DNA of 64,000 nt from Belliella baltica DSM 15883 (GCF_000265405.1 NC_018010.1:1550001-1614000), one strand, 5' to 3'; counted from the stretch's first letter, positions 26,322 to 35,625 are shown. The notes: generated by a model from the letters alone, not told the origin. Numbers and translations: made by a program.

Positions 26322-27246
26322 AAATCTTCTAATATCAACCGTCGTTTTTGCATTGGCAATCGGAATGGTTTCTTGTACTAAAACGAAAAAAACGACTAGT
26401 GATGGGATTGAATATACCTATATCAAAGAAGGTAAAGAAAGTCCAAAAAATGGGGAATATGTGTTATATAATTTGATCGTACAAACTGAAAGTGATTCTA
26501 CTTTCATCTCTACTTATGATCAAATGGCTCCGGCATATATGATGTACAATGATTCTGCCCAAGCTACAAATGGAATGGATGAAATATTCCTTGGGTTAAG
26601 AAAAGGTGATAGCATTGCTTTCGAAGCCAATGCAACAAAAGTTTTTGGAGAATTTAATACACCTCCATTTATTAAAGAAGGTGGAAATGTAAAGATTCAA
26701 ATCGGTGTAGTTGACGTCTTGGATGAGCAAGGGGTACAGGCATACTTTACTTCTTTGCAAGAAGCACAAATGAAGAAGCAAGCTGAATTGTCTGTAAAGC
26801 AACTTGAAGAAGATGTGAAAATCATTGAAGAGTATGTTGCTGCAAATAATTTGAATGCAAGCAGGACAGAGTCGGGTCTTTTCTACGTCATAGAAGAAGA
26901 AGGCACAGGAGATCAAATTGCAACTGGTCAGACTGCAATGGTTGATTATGCTGGATACCTTTTGGATGGAACTGTATTCGATACCAGTAATAAAGAAAAA
27001 GCTGAAGCAGCAGGAGTATTTAGTGAGCAAAGAGATCAGATGGGCGGTTATGCGCCATTTGAAGTTCAAGTAGGCATGGGAAGAGTAATACCAGGATGGG
27101 ATGAAGGTCTGGGAATGTTGAAAAAGGGTTCTAAAGCTAAATTCTTGATACCTTCTACATTGGCTTACGGTGAAAGAGGTTCTGGAGCGATCATCAAACC
27201 AAACTCAGTCTTGGTCTTCGACGTAGAAGTGACAGATGTTAAATAA
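26308..27246 (+). CDS. FKBP-type peptidyl-prolyl isomerase lipoprotein with two FKBP-like domains
   Basis: 312 residues from ATG 26308 (MKKIKNLLIS). The start is chosen because it gives a proper lipoprotein signal with lipobox GMVSC (Cys23). The first domain (about 35-140) is a degenerate FKBP fold; the second (about 185-312) is canonical with VDYAGYLLDGTVFDTS, VIPGWDEGLGMLKKGSKAKFLIPSTLAYGERGSGAIIKPNS. It overlaps the nrnA end. In Flavobacteriia a single-domain member (GldI) of the gliding machinery follows the same DHH gene, so a role in folding exported proteins is plausible; GldI itself is shorter. Confidence 0.9.
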   Translation: MKKIKNLLISTVVFALAIGMVSCTKTKKTTSDGIEYTYIKEGKESPKNGEYVLYNLIVQTESDSTFISTYDQMAPAYMMYNDSAQATNGMDEIFLGLRKGDSIAFEANATKVFGEFNTPPFIKEGGNVKIQIGVVDVLDEQGVQAYFTSLQEAQMKKQAELSVKQLEEDVKIIEEYVAANNLNASRTESGLFYVIEEEGTGDQIATGQTAMVDYAGYLLDGTVFDTSNKEKAEAAGVFSEQRDQMGGYAPFEVQVGMGRVIPGWDEGLGMLKKGSKAKFLIPSTLAYGERGSGAIIKPNSVLVFDVEVTDVK

Positions 27247-27255
27247 ATAAAGTAT

Positions 27256-27807
27256 ATGAAAAGATTAAGCGTAGGTATTTTATCATTTTTCTTTTTAATG
27301 ACTGGTTGTATTTCAGATCAAGAAAATACGGAAGTTGTATTAGAAAAGGATAAGCAAGCCATTGAGAAATATATCGCCGACAACAATGTCACAGGTGTCA
27401 AAGAATTCAGAGATGAAACCTTAGGCTTTGTCTTTATTTGGCAGGAAGTTTCTGGAAGTGGTCTATTGCCTACGTCTGGTGATACGATTTTAGTAAATTA
27501 CACTGGAAAGTTTCTAAACGATTTAGTCTTTGATACTTCTTTGGAAGATGTAGCAAGGGAGAATAATATTTATAATCAAAATAGAGCTTACGAGCCTTTA
27601 TTATATAGATTTGATAGAGGTACTGTTATCCCTGGATTCGACTTTGCTATTTCCAAAATGGAAGAAGGTGATAAAATGATTGCGTTCATTCCTTCACTTT
27701 ATGCATATGGTCCAGCAGGAAGTCCTCCAAGGATACCAGGAAATACCCCACTTATCTTTGAATTAGAATTCCTTCCTGCACAAGCAGAAAGTGAAGATGA
27801 CGAATAA
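27256..27807 (+). CDS. FKBP-type lipoprotein, second in tandem
   Basis: 183 residues. Lipobox FLMTGC (Cys18), then one FKBP domain with VNYTGKFLNDLVFDTS, VIPGFDFAISKMEEGDKMIAFIPSLYAYGPAGS and the GNTPLIFELEFL ending. The active-site W of VIPGW is F. It follows the two-domain paralogue by 9 bp. Periplasmic membrane-anchored foldase or binding protein. Confidence 0.88.
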   Translation: MKRLSVGILSFFFLMTGCISDQENTEVVLEKDKQAIEKYIADNNVTGVKEFRDETLGFVFIWQEVSGSGLLPTSGDTILVNYTGKFLNDLVFDTSLEDVARENNIYNQNRAYEPLLYRFDRGTVIPGFDFAISKMEEGDKMIAFIPSLYAYGPAGSPPRIPGNTPLIFELEFLPAQAESEDDE

Positions 27808-27810
27808 TCC

Positions 27811-28362
27811 ATGAAAAGAGTTAGTTTAATAGTTTTTGCCATTTTGATTGCTCTTTCATCTTGTGAACAGCAAAATCCCTTTGGAGGCCCTGTTTATGAT
27901 TTTGAAGGGAATCTGGCTAAAGATAGTTTGATAATCGAAGATTACCTGAGAAATAATCCAATTGCAGGCGATATAATCAGGGACCCATCAGGTGTTGTGA
28001 TCATTGTGCAAGAAGAGGGTGAAGGTTCAAGACCTGTCTCAAATACAGTTGTTTACACTGATTATACTGGAAGCTTGCTTGATGGGTCTGTATTTGATAC
28101 GAGTTATGAAGCAGTTGCCATAGAAAATGACATCTTTCAAGAATCAAGAACATACAGCCCTTTGGTATTTACAATCCCGCCTCCAGGCGTGTCAGGAGGT
28201 AATATTCAAGGTTTTAATTTCGGCTTTAGAAGACTGAGACCAAAATCCAAAGCAGTGCTGTTGATTCCTTCGCCTTTGGGATATAGAGATGATGATGATA
28301 GAGAAAATATTCCGCCAAACTCTGTTCTCAGGTTTGATGTAGATTTCCGAGGAATAGATTAA
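27811..28362 (+). CDS. FKBP-type lipoprotein, third in tandem, degenerate active site
   Basis: 183 residues. Lipobox ALSSC (Cys18) and a domain reading DYTGSLLDGSVFDTS; the VIPGW loop is replaced by NIQGFNFGF, and IPPNSVLRFDVDF keeps the last strand. Several catalytic aromatics are lost, so it may be a chaperone without isomerase activity. Only 3 bp after the previous gene. The three genes share one likely transcript that begins with nrnA. Confidence 0.85.
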   Translation: MKRVSLIVFAILIALSSCEQQNPFGGPVYDFEGNLAKDSLIIEDYLRNNPIAGDIIRDPSGVVIIVQEEGEGSRPVSNTVVYTDYTGSLLDGSVFDTSYEAVAIENDIFQESRTYSPLVFTIPPPGVSGGNIQGFNFGFRRLRPKSKAVLLIPSPLGYRDDDDRENIPPNSVLRFDVDFRGID

Positions 28363-28383
28363 GGAAATCAGTAATATAATGAA

Positions 28384-28412
28384 CAAAGGCAGCTTATTTA
28401 GCTGCCTTTGTT
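28384..28412. terminator. Terminator hairpin overlapping a gene end
   Basis: caaaggcagct, loop tattt, agctgcctttg: a perfect 11-bp stem with A-rich 5' and T-rich 3' flanks. It ends the FKBP transcript and also contains the final codons (KTTKAAK and stop) of the convergent membrane methyltransferase, so the stem is coding on the other strand. Confidence 0.85.
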
Positions 28413-28993
28413 GTTTTCGGGAATAGCGCAGGAACGTATTTTTTGTAATCAAGGTATTCCTGACCATATAGCTCAATTAACTTTTTCTCTTCATAAAATA
28501 TCCCAAAAGGAAGATATACTAACAATGCGATCAAATGGATCATCGCTGCAGCATTGGGGTTGAATAGAAAATATCCGATAAAAATCCCTATCAGGCCAGT
28601 ATAGATGGGATGTCTAATGTATTTGTAAATCCCTGAAGTAACCAAATCCTCTTTTTCCCTTTCCAAATCATTATGGGGAATCAATCCGATGAATTTAGCC
28701 CCGCTGAAATACTTCAAAGACCTGACAATTATAATAGTTCCTAAACCCGCAGTCAAATATCCTAGGTACAACAGACTTGGGGATTGCTGGAAAATCATAA
28801 GCTTTTGGATGCTTCCTGCATAGAGTAAAATAAAGAAAATAAAGCTTATTGAAATCAAACTGTAGATCAAGCGATACCATTTATAGGCCTTACCTATGAT
28901 TCCTTGGATTTTTCTTTTTATCTTGAGACTCGCGAGCAGCGTATGCGAAGCATAAAAAATAACCCAAAGAATAACCAAAACAAAGTACATCAT
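28394..28993 (-). CDS. ICMT/phospholipid-methyltransferase-like membrane protein
   Basis: 199 residues with about five transmembrane helices. SGIYKYIRHPIYTGLIGIFIGY plus EEKKLIELYGQEYLDYKKYVP are the two signatures of the isoprenylcysteine carboxyl methyltransferase / PEMT-like fold, which binds SAM at the second. A membrane methyltransferase acting on a lipid or lipidated substrate is expected; the acceptor is unknown. Confidence 0.88.
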   Translation of the reverse strand: MMYFVLVILWVIFYASHTLLASLKIKRKIQGIIGKAYKWYRLIYSLISISFIFFILLYAGSIQKLMIFQQSPSLLYLGYLTAGLGTIIIVRSLKYFSGAKFIGLIPHNDLEREKEDLVTSGIYKYIRHPIYTGLIGIFIGYFLFNPNAAAMIHLIALLVYLPFGIFYEEKKLIELYGQEYLDYKKYVPALFPKTTKAAK

Positions 28994-29116
28994 GAAGCTA
29001 AAGTTTTTAAGAAAATCCAGTTTATTCTGACAAGTTTTTCAGAGTAGATGGAGCTAAGAAGCAACACCGTACTATTCCAAAGATAAAGAATCTTACACGC
29101 TTATTGTTTGACTGAA

Positions 29117-30334
29117 ATGAAAATAGCATTAATCAAAGAAGGGAAAACCCCTGCTGATAAAAGAGTTGCATTTACTCCTGAACAAGTTTTGGAAATTCAT
29201 CGGATGTATAAAGACACAGAGATTTTTGTTGAGTCTAGTGATGTGAGATGTTATGACGATGAAGAGTACGCTGCTTTAGGGATTCAAGTTGTGAAAGATG
29301 TTTCGGCATGCGATGTGTTTTTTGGGATCAAAGAAGTACCAATTCAACAATTGATTCCTAATAAAAATTACTTCTTTTTTTCCCATACAATCAAAAAACA
29401 AGCATATAACAGAGCACTACTTCAATCAGTGCTTGAAAAAAACATCAAACTAATAGATTATGAAGTGCTCAAAAATGATACTGGAGAGCGAGTTGCCGCC
29501 TTTGGAAGGTGGGCGGGGATAGTTGGTGCTTACAATGCATTTTGGACTTATGGAAAGAAAACGGATTTGTATCATATCAAGCGTGCTTTTGATTGCTTCG
29601 ATCGTCAAGAGCTCAAAGTAGAATTGAAAAAGGTGCAGTTGCCTCCCATCAAGATTGTAGTGACTGGAACAGGAAGAGTGGGTAAAGGTACGCTAGAAGT
29701 CCTAAGTACATTAGGTATTCGTGAAATAGAACCTCATGATTTCCTTTTTAATTATTATGAAGAACCTGTATTTACCCTACTTTCCTCTTCTCATTATAAC
29801 AGGAGAAGGACTGATGGAGGCTTTGACAAAAATGAATTTTACAGCTATCCGGAAAAGTACGAAAGTCATTTTCTAAAATATGCAGAAGTCAGCGACATCT
29901 TGATTTCAGGAGCATATTGGGATAATAGAGCACCTCGTTTATTCAGAGAAGCTGATATTAAATCAGAGGATTTCAGTATCTCAGTAATTGCAGATATTAC
30001 TTGTGATATCCGTGGATCATTACCTACTACCATCAGAGCAAGTAAGGTTCATGCTCCTGTTTATGATATTGATAGAGATACCTTTGAGGAGCTTCCTGCT
30101 TTTGGGAAGCAGTTCAGTATTTCTGTAATGGCCATTGATAACTTACCTACCGAACTTCCAAGAGATGCATCGAAGGATTTTGGAGAGCAGTTGATCAAGT
30201 ATGTTGTCCCTGAATTGCATAAATCACAATCGACTATTTTAGAGAAAGCAACAATTGCTCAAGAGGGAGATTTGACTTTTGATTTTTTATATTTGAGAGA
30301 CTATTTGAATAATACCAATTCAGAGAAAGAATGA
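29117..30334 (+). CDS. Alanine/saccharopine dehydrogenase-like NAD(P) oxidoreductase
   Basis: 405 residues from Met4 of the open frame (MKIALIKEGKTPADKRVAFTP), the standard start of the AlaDh/PNT N-terminal domain. VVTGTGRVGKGTLEVLSTLG is a Rossmann loop (about residues 180-200) and the C-terminal catalytic part contains ITCDIRGSLPTTIRASKVHAPVYD. It resembles fungal saccharopine dehydrogenase (lysine-forming) and alanine dehydrogenase; the exact substrate is not clear. It overlaps deoC by 4 bp (ATGA), so translation is coupled. Confidence 0.85.
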   Translation: MKIALIKEGKTPADKRVAFTPEQVLEIHRMYKDTEIFVESSDVRCYDDEEYAALGIQVVKDVSACDVFFGIKEVPIQQLIPNKNYFFFSHTIKKQAYNRALLQSVLEKNIKLIDYEVLKNDTGERVAAFGRWAGIVGAYNAFWTYGKKTDLYHIKRAFDCFDRQELKVELKKVQLPPIKIVVTGTGRVGKGTLEVLSTLGIREIEPHDFLFNYYEEPVFTLLSSSHYNRRRTDGGFDKNEFYSYPEKYESHFLKYAEVSDILISGAYWDNRAPRLFREADIKSEDFSISVIADITCDIRGSLPTTIRASKVHAPVYDIDRDTFEELPAFGKQFSISVMAIDNLPTELPRDASKDFGEQLIKYVVPELHKSQSTILEKATIAQEGDLTFDFLYLRDYLNNTNSEKE

Positions 30335-30996
30335 AGCATATAGAAAGATATATTGAGCAGACCATATTGAAACCGCTCACCGTAGATTCAGATATTGAAA
30401 ATCTTGTGGAAGAAGCCAAGAAGTATGGATTTGTTGGGATTTGCGTTCCGCCTTTTTGGGTAAAAAAAGCAAAGAGAGAAATCGGTGAGGCGCCTATCCA
30501 ACTTGTTACAGTCATTGGATTTCCTTTGGGTTACAACATGACAGAAACCAAAGTTTTTGAAACCGAATTGGCTATCAAAGAAGGGGCGGATGAAATCGAT
30601 GTGGTTTGGTCTATAACAGCATTTAAGGCAGGATTGAATTGGCCGAAAATTGAATTAGCAAAGTTGGCCAATTTATGTCATGACCATGAAAGAATTTTGA
30701 AAGTAATCATAGAAACTGCCTACCTCAGTGAGGAAGAAATTGTGCAAGCCTGTGAAATCTGTCGTGATGCAGGAGTAGATTATGTGAAGACTTCAACCGG
30801 TTTTGCTCCTGAAGGAGCTAAGGTGGAGCATATTGCTTTGATGAGAGCAAACTTACCGAGTAATGTGGGGATCAAAGCCAGTGGCGGGATTAAAACATTC
30901 GCACAAGCCAAAGCTTTGATTGAAGCAGGTGCCGATAGAATTGGCACGAGTTCAGGTGTGCAGATTGTAGCAGAACAACAAGCTCAACAAAGTTAA
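30331..30996 (+). CDS. deoC: Deoxyribose-phosphate aldolase
   Basis: 221 residues. The Schiff-base Lys is in DYVKTSTGFAPEGA, and VCEICRDAG, FPLGYNMTETK, and KASGGIKTFAQAKALIEAGADRIGTS are all typical. It cleaves 2-deoxyribose 5-phosphate to glyceraldehyde 3-phosphate and acetaldehyde. Coupled to the upstream dehydrogenase, and its stop overlaps by a few bases the stop of the convergent phosphate transporter gene. Confidence 0.96.
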   Translation: MKHIERYIEQTILKPLTVDSDIENLVEEAKKYGFVGICVPPFWVKKAKREIGEAPIQLVTVIGFPLGYNMTETKVFETELAIKEGADEIDVVWSITAFKAGLNWPKIELAKLANLCHDHERILKVIIETAYLSEEEIVQACEICRDAGVDYVKTSTGFAPEGAKVEHIALMRANLPSNVGIKASGGIKTFAQAKALIEAGADRIGTSSGVQIVAEQQAQQS

Positions 30997-32186
30997 AGCT
31001 TTTTTGAAATCTCTGTTTCCACAGGTTTTTTGTATTTGTAATGGGATTGTCTTAAATCCTCGTTTTTATTGAAGTATATCAATAGGAAGGGGATGATAAA
31101 AAAAGTCAAAAGTATGTATGCAAGACCTACAATTCTTGTTTTGACTGACTCTCTTCCCAAGAATGTCGCGATTTTTACCGGAATTTTTCGAATTGATGGA
31201 AATGGTAAAAATATAGCAGCTCCTACCAAGTTGAATAAAATATGGACAATAGCGATGCTGATTGCAGCTTCAGTTTTATAAATGGCTGCGATAACAGCAG
31301 TAATGGTCGTTCCAATATTTGCTCCAATGATAAAAGGGAATACTTTGATCAAAGATACTTTTCTATTTGCCACAGCTGGAACAATCAGTGAAGTAGTTAC
31401 CGTGCTGGATTGTACTGCTGCTGTAAAGAATATTCCATAAAGAAATGCAACTCCTGGGTTCTTGAAGATATGTTTGCTGACCTTTTTGAAATTTCCAGAA
31501 ACAAAAGATTTGAATACAGTCTCTGAAAGAAACTTAATGGCTAAAAAGACCAATATCACACTTAAGATTAACCCAAAAATGGGTGTTTTTATCAAACTGA
31601 TAAACCAAAGAGTAGCAGGTCTTGTGAAAATGACATTGTATTGATATTTATTGCTCAAACTTGATTCAGAATCAAAAAAAGTATTGGTAAGAAACATTGC
31701 AGCATTACTCAATAGCCCAAAATATATTTCAAGAGGGAAAAGAATGATCACTGTAATGATATTGAAAATATCGTGAATAACTCCCGCAGATAAGGCTTTT
31801 TTGAACTCACCTTTTTTCATGATAAAGGAAAAAGACACCAAAGTACTTGTCAAGGTAGTACCTATGTTAGCTCCCATGATCAGAGGAACAGCTTGCATCA
31901 GATTTAGATTTCCAGATGCGACCACAGCCACAATCATGGCTGTGACTGTTGAGCTGCTCTGAATTAAGGCAGTCATCAATAAGCCTATAAATAACCCAAC
32001 AAATGGATTGTTGGTAGCCTGAAGTATGTCCTGAGCTAGACCACTGTTCATTTGAAGCATAGACACTGTAAGCAGGTCTATGGAAAACATAAACAATAGC
32101 ATTGCAAGGATCATTCTTATAAAGAAGATCGCTTTATTGGGTTGTTTTACAGCTTCAGTTAATTCAGTCATGTAGAGCAAACCCAA
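30993..32186 (-). CDS. Na/Pi cotransporter family protein
   Basis: 397 residues with the inverted repeat of the PF02690 family: first half QSSSTVTAMIVAVVASGNLNL...GANIGTTLTS, second half QSSTVTTSLIVPAVANRKVS...GANIGTTITA. Eight to ten membrane helices are expected. Imports phosphate with Na+, or moves phosphate-like anions. It lacks the C-terminal PhoU-like cytosolic domain that many members carry. Divergent, at 311 bp, from another possible phosphate carrier. Confidence 0.92.
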   Translation of the reverse strand: MGLLYMTELTEAVKQPNKAIFFIRMILAMLLFMFSIDLLTVSMLQMNSGLAQDILQATNNPFVGLFIGLLMTALIQSSSTVTAMIVAVVASGNLNLMQAVPLIMGANIGTTLTSTLVSFSFIMKKGEFKKALSAGVIHDIFNIITVIILFPLEIYFGLLSNAAMFLTNTFFDSESSLSNKYQYNVIFTRPATLWFISLIKTPIFGLILSVILVFLAIKFLSETVFKSFVSGNFKKVSKHIFKNPGVAFLYGIFFTAAVQSSTVTTSLIVPAVANRKVSLIKVFPFIIGANIGTTITAVIAAIYKTEAAISIAIVHILFNLVGAAIFLPFPSIRKIPVKIATFLGRESVKTRIVGLAYILLTFFIIPFLLIYFNKNEDLRQSHYKYKKPVETEISKKL

Positions 32187-32497
32187 GAATAGGGTTCAGT
32201 AGTCTAAATTTTTATACAAATTAATGGTAGATACGGCAAATTACAGCTGAAAACGTATGAAGATATTGTTAATAATAAATCTGATTTAAGAAATCTATAA
32301 ATTGATTTTTTGAAATTTTATTCTTTACTTCCAATATAAATTAATCTATAATTTGGTTTAAGCTCTAATAGGATTATAGATAGTGGTTATGATCCACTGT
32401 TAAGAAATGGTATTATTGACTTAACAATTTATTAACATTTAAGCCAAAGAATCTTCTTTAACTTTGCAGCTGAATTTATCACCGCCAAAACTATATC
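32187..32497. promoter_or_regulatory. Divergent promoter region between two transporter genes
   Basis: The 311-bp gap is AT-rich. TAACTTTG at 32459-32466, 32 bp before the plus-strand gene, matches the -7 consensus; no clear TTG was found at the right distance. No regulator site was recognised. Confidence 0.4.
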
Positions 32498-33628
32498 ATG
32501 GCTAAACTCAAAGATCAAAACATCAATCAGGACGCATTATCCAAAGCCTCCTATTCACTTTTTGATTTCACAAGAAAAGAAAAACCCTTTCTTATAGTTA
32601 TTTTAGTATTGGTTTCCATAGCCGGTATAATTACTCCTTATACCTACGCTGCTATGTGGTTTGGATTTGCACTTGCTGCCTATTCTGCAATTGCTAATGA
32701 CAGTATTCAGACCATCGGTACTTTCATTGCATCAAACCAAAACAGGAAATGGTACTGGCTTTGGCTTTTCATGGGCTTGATTTTCGTCGGTACAGTTACC
32801 TATAGTTGGTTGACTTACAATGGAGATGTGAGTTATGAAAGACTGCAAGTTCCGGGTCTTGAAGTAGCACCTACCAACTTTGTGTTTTTGCAGCTAGCAG
32901 CACCTATTGTGTTGTTAGTAATGACAAGGCTTAGAATGCCTGTATCCACTACCTTCCTTTTGCTCAATGTATTTACTTACAAAGCAGGGACAATTGTAAG
33001 TGTGATGCAGAAAAGTTTCTTAGGGTATTTACTTGCTTTTTTTATAGCAATTATCGTTTGGTTTACACTAGAGAAATTTGTGAAAACCTACTTAAAAGGT
33101 CAAGCAAAACCCTATTGGTACGTACTTCAGTGGATTACCTCAGGCACGCTTTGGGCGGTTTGGATTATGCAAGATGCTGCCAATATCGCTGTTTTCTTGC
33201 CGCGTCAGCTGAATGTTTGGGAATTTGTAGCTTATGCTGGATTTGTATTTATTGGCTTAGGATTTTTATTCTATCTTAAAGGAGACAGAATACAGGGTAT
33301 AGTCACAGAAAAAACAAAAGTGACAGATGTTAGGGCAGCGACGATTGTAGATTTTGTATATGCCATCATTCTCTTTTATTTCAAAATCATGAGTAACGTA
33401 CCCATGAGTACTACTTGGGTATTCATAGGTCTTTTGGGAGGTAGAGAATTATCTATTGCACTTGCCAAATCCAGAAAATTGAAGAAAAGAAGGGCAAGAT
33501 TGGTAAGAGCTTACCGATTAGCAAGAAAAGATATCGTACGCGCAATGATCGGATTGATTGTATCTTTGATTTTAGCCCTGATTATCAATGAAGGAGTTAG
33601 AAAAGAAATGATTGATCTGATATTTTAA
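32498..33628 (+). CDS. PiT-like membrane protein (divergent PHO4 homologue)
   Basis: 376 residues with 9-10 helices. Two half-repeats resemble the PiT phosphate transporter signatures: AIANDSIQTIGTFI near residue 65 and RMPVSTTFLLLNVFTYKAG near 148 in the first half; MSNVPMSTTWVFIGLLGGREL near 305 in the second. Canonical PiT has GANDxANAIGT and PVSTTH. The Asn-Asp of the first repeat is present, but the second is not, so transport is inferred. A basic C-terminal region (KSRKLKKRRARLVRAYR) is cytosolic. It faces the Na/Pi gene. Confidence 0.6.
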   Translation: MAKLKDQNINQDALSKASYSLFDFTRKEKPFLIVILVLVSIAGIITPYTYAAMWFGFALAAYSAIANDSIQTIGTFIASNQNRKWYWLWLFMGLIFVGTVTYSWLTYNGDVSYERLQVPGLEVAPTNFVFLQLAAPIVLLVMTRLRMPVSTTFLLLNVFTYKAGTIVSVMQKSFLGYLLAFFIAIIVWFTLEKFVKTYLKGQAKPYWYVLQWITSGTLWAVWIMQDAANIAVFLPRQLNVWEFVAYAGFVFIGLGFLFYLKGDRIQGIVTEKTKVTDVRAATIVDFVYAIILFYFKIMSNVPMSTTWVFIGLLGGRELSIALAKSRKLKKRRARLVRAYRLARKDIVRAMIGLIVSLILALIINEGVRKEMIDLIF

Positions 33629-33631
33629 AAA

Positions 33632-33672
33632 AAATAGTCCACGGACGGCTTTCAACTTTCGTCCGTGGATTA
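33632..33672. terminator. Rho-independent terminator after PiT-like gene
   Basis: atagtccacggacg, loop, cgtccgtggattat: a 14-bp stem, followed by T-rich sequence, immediately after the stop of the PiT-like gene. Confidence 0.8.
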
Positions 33673-33728
33673 TTTGTGCTTTTTTTATTGCTTTTAAATT
33701 GAAGCATTTCTTGTATTTTTGAGCTGAG

Positions 33729-34172
33729 ATGGAATTATACACTGACGAGTATTTTATGAATGAAGCCATGAAAATGGCGAAAATTGCCTTTGAGGAAAAT
33801 GAAATTCCAGTAGGAGCAGTGATCGTTTGCCGCAATAAGATCATCGCAAGAGCTTATAATCAAACTGAAAAACTAACAGATGCAACCGCACATGCAGAGA
33901 TGTTGGCCCTCACTTCAGCTGCAAATTCTCTTGGCTCAAAATATCTGAATGAATGCAAACTCTATGTGACCTTAGAGCCTTGTGTGATGTGTGCAGGGGC
34001 AAGTTTTTGGTCGCAGCTTGGTGAAATTCATTATGGAGCCTCTGATCCCAATAGAGGTTTCGCTAGACTATCGGAAACAATCATCCACCCCAAGACGAAA
34101 GTAAAAGCAGGTTTGATGGCTACTGAAGCCAAACAACTTTTGGATGATTTTTTCAAAAAGTTAAGAAATTGA
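33729..34172 (+). CDS. tadA: tRNA-specific adenosine deaminase
   Basis: 147 residues. Zinc site HAEMLAL and PCVMCAGA with the catalytic Glu, and FxxNEIPVGAV near the start. TadA converts the wobble A34 of tRNA-Arg(ACG) to inosine. Nucleoside deaminases share the fold, but length and HAE context favour TadA. Alone on the plus strand. Confidence 0.93.
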   Translation: MELYTDEYFMNEAMKMAKIAFEENEIPVGAVIVCRNKIIARAYNQTEKLTDATAHAEMLALTSAANSLGSKYLNECKLYVTLEPCVMCAGASFWSQLGEIHYGASDPNRGFARLSETIIHPKTKVKAGLMATEAKQLLDDFFKKLRN

Positions 34173-34278
34173 GATGTTTTGACACAAAAGAGAACCATTT
34201 ACGTAAACTGTTGGTTTGTTTATTGTATCTCAAAAAGAGAATTTAATATTTATTTCAAACTATAAAACTTTATAAAAA

Positions 34279-34884
34279 ATGGCTTTTGAACTTCCAAAAT
34301 TACCCTACGACTTTAATGCGCTAGAGCCGCATATTGATGCAAAAACTATGGAAATCCACCATGGTAAGCACCACAATGCTTATGTGACTAACTTGAACAA
34401 TGCCATCGCAGGAACTGACCTTGAAGGCAAGTCTCTGGAAGAGTTAATGAAAGTAGCTGGCTCAAATGCAGCAGTAAGAAACAATGGTGGTGGTCACTAT
34501 AATCACAGCCTTTTTTGGACTGTCTTAGCTCCTAATGGTGGAGGTCAACCTTCTGGGGATTTGGCAGCTGCTATAGATGCTAAGTTTGGTTCTTTTGATG
34601 CTTTCAAAGAAGAATTCAACAAGGCAGCAGCGACTAGATTCGGTTCTGGCTGGGCTTGGCTTTGTGTAGATGAGAAAAAAGAACTTTGTGTGTGCTCTTC
34701 TCCAAACCAAGATAATCCTTTGATGGATGTAGCGGAATGCCCGGGTACGCCAATCCTAGGTCTTGATGTTTGGGAGCATGCTTATTATTTGAACTATCAA
34801 AACAGAAGACCTGACTACGTAGGAGCTTTCTGGAACTTGGTCAATTGGGACGAAGTAAGCAAAAGATTTGCAGCAGCTAAATAA
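34279..34884 (+). CDS. sodB: Superoxide dismutase, Fe/Mn type
   Basis: 201 residues. Metal ligands H (HHGKHH), H (NHSLFW, with YNHSLFW), D (LDVWEH) and H (EHAYY), all present. [17 protein letters not shown] is the classic start. The Gln in GGGQPSGD and the position near W give no firm Fe/Mn call. It converts superoxide to peroxide and oxygen in the cytosol; there is no signal peptide. Confidence 0.96.
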   Translation: MAFELPKLPYDFNALEPHIDAKTMEIHHGKHHNAYVTNLNNAIAGTDLEGKSLEELMKVAGSNAAVRNNGGGHYNHSLFWTVLAPNGGGQPSGDLAAAIDAKFGSFDAFKEEFNKAAATRFGSGWAWLCVDEKKELCVCSSPNQDNPLMDVAECPGTPILGLDVWEHAYYLNYQNRRPDYVGAFWNLVNWDEVSKRFAAAK

Positions 34885-34906
34885 TTAAGTTGCTTGATAT
34901 CACCTC

Positions 34907-34942
34907 AAACCCTGTAGGCTTTCAGCTTGCAGGGTTTTTTTT
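34907..34942 (+). terminator. Rho-independent terminator after superoxide dismutase
   Basis: aaaccctg, a 15-nt loop, cagggttt then eight T. Directly after the sod stop. Confidence 0.85.
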
Positions 34943-35058
34943 GTGTTTTGATCACCATCTAGCTTTTTGAGATTTGCAATCTCGAAACCAGATTAGAAGG
35001 ATTTGTAATCCTACTTTCAGTTCACCTTTCTTCTTTTTCCTCGCTTCTTTCTCCTGAC

Positions 35059-35124
35059 TTATTCCACTTTGATCTGCTTTCTGATGATCGCCTCTTTGTA
35101 GTAGATGTGGATATAGTAGCGTCC
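35059..35124 (-). pseudogene. Stranded T9SS C-terminal sorting-signal relic
   Basis: Twenty-one codons and a stop reading GRYYIHIYYKEAIIRKQIKV then E, identical in protein sequence to the last 21 residues of the nearby subtilisin at 36653. No gene is attached: the bases upstream do not continue the frame and the lipocalin-like gene ends 30 bp away in a different context. A copy is at 39906-39971. Confidence 0.9.
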
Positions 35125-35154
35125 TGAAATGTGATAAGCCAGTCTTTTCTCAAC

Positions 35155-35625
35155 TTATTCGATTCTGATGAATTCAGATATCCCTCCATCAAGAGGCATG
35201 CTATTCCAAATCATTTTACTTTTAGAAATACTAGCAGGCCTAGTTGACGAACCTATTTTTAACGAAAAACCAGTTCCTGTATCAGCTGGTAATAATTCAA
35301 AAGGTAATTTATCACCAGATTCAAAAAACCAGATTTGGCTTTGGTTATTAACTTCAACCATACCCTCTGATTTGAAATGCAATGTGATTTCTTCACAGGA
35401 AAGATCAGTTATCTCCATTGTACCGTCAATCATTCTGAAATTTTTTCTTAACACGTATTTCCATTTTCCTACTACATCGTCTTCTGAGCCATCTATTGCC
35501 TCCACCTGACATCTCAATTCATCATCTGGAGCAGCATCTTCCTGACAAGAAGCTATCATCATTAATACCAAAAACAGCAATCCAACCCCCCACGCTCTTA
35601 CTGATTGAATCTTTTTATTTTTCAT
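35155..35625 (-). CDS. Lipocalin-like lipoprotein (copy 1)
   Basis: 156 residues. Lipobox MMIASC (Cys27), then DDVVGKWKYVLRKNF..., a lipocalin-like strand pattern with the G-x-W motif near residue 55, EITDLSCEEITLHFKSEGMVEV, and the ending MIWNSMPLDGGISEFIRIE. Small outer-membrane or periplasmic lipoproteins of this type have no known activity. The predicted protein is identical to the copy at 40002. It lies between the T9SS relic and a BsuPI-like gene. It could be an exported protease's partner, but nothing in it shows this directly. Confidence 0.85.
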   Translation of the reverse strand: MKNKKIQSVRAWGVGLLFLVLMMIASCQEDAAPDDELRCQVEAIDGSEDDVVGKWKYVLRKNFRMIDGTMEITDLSCEEITLHFKSEGMVEVNNQSQIWFFESGDKLPFELLPADTGTGFSLKIGSSTRPASISKSKMIWNSMPLDGGISEFIRIE

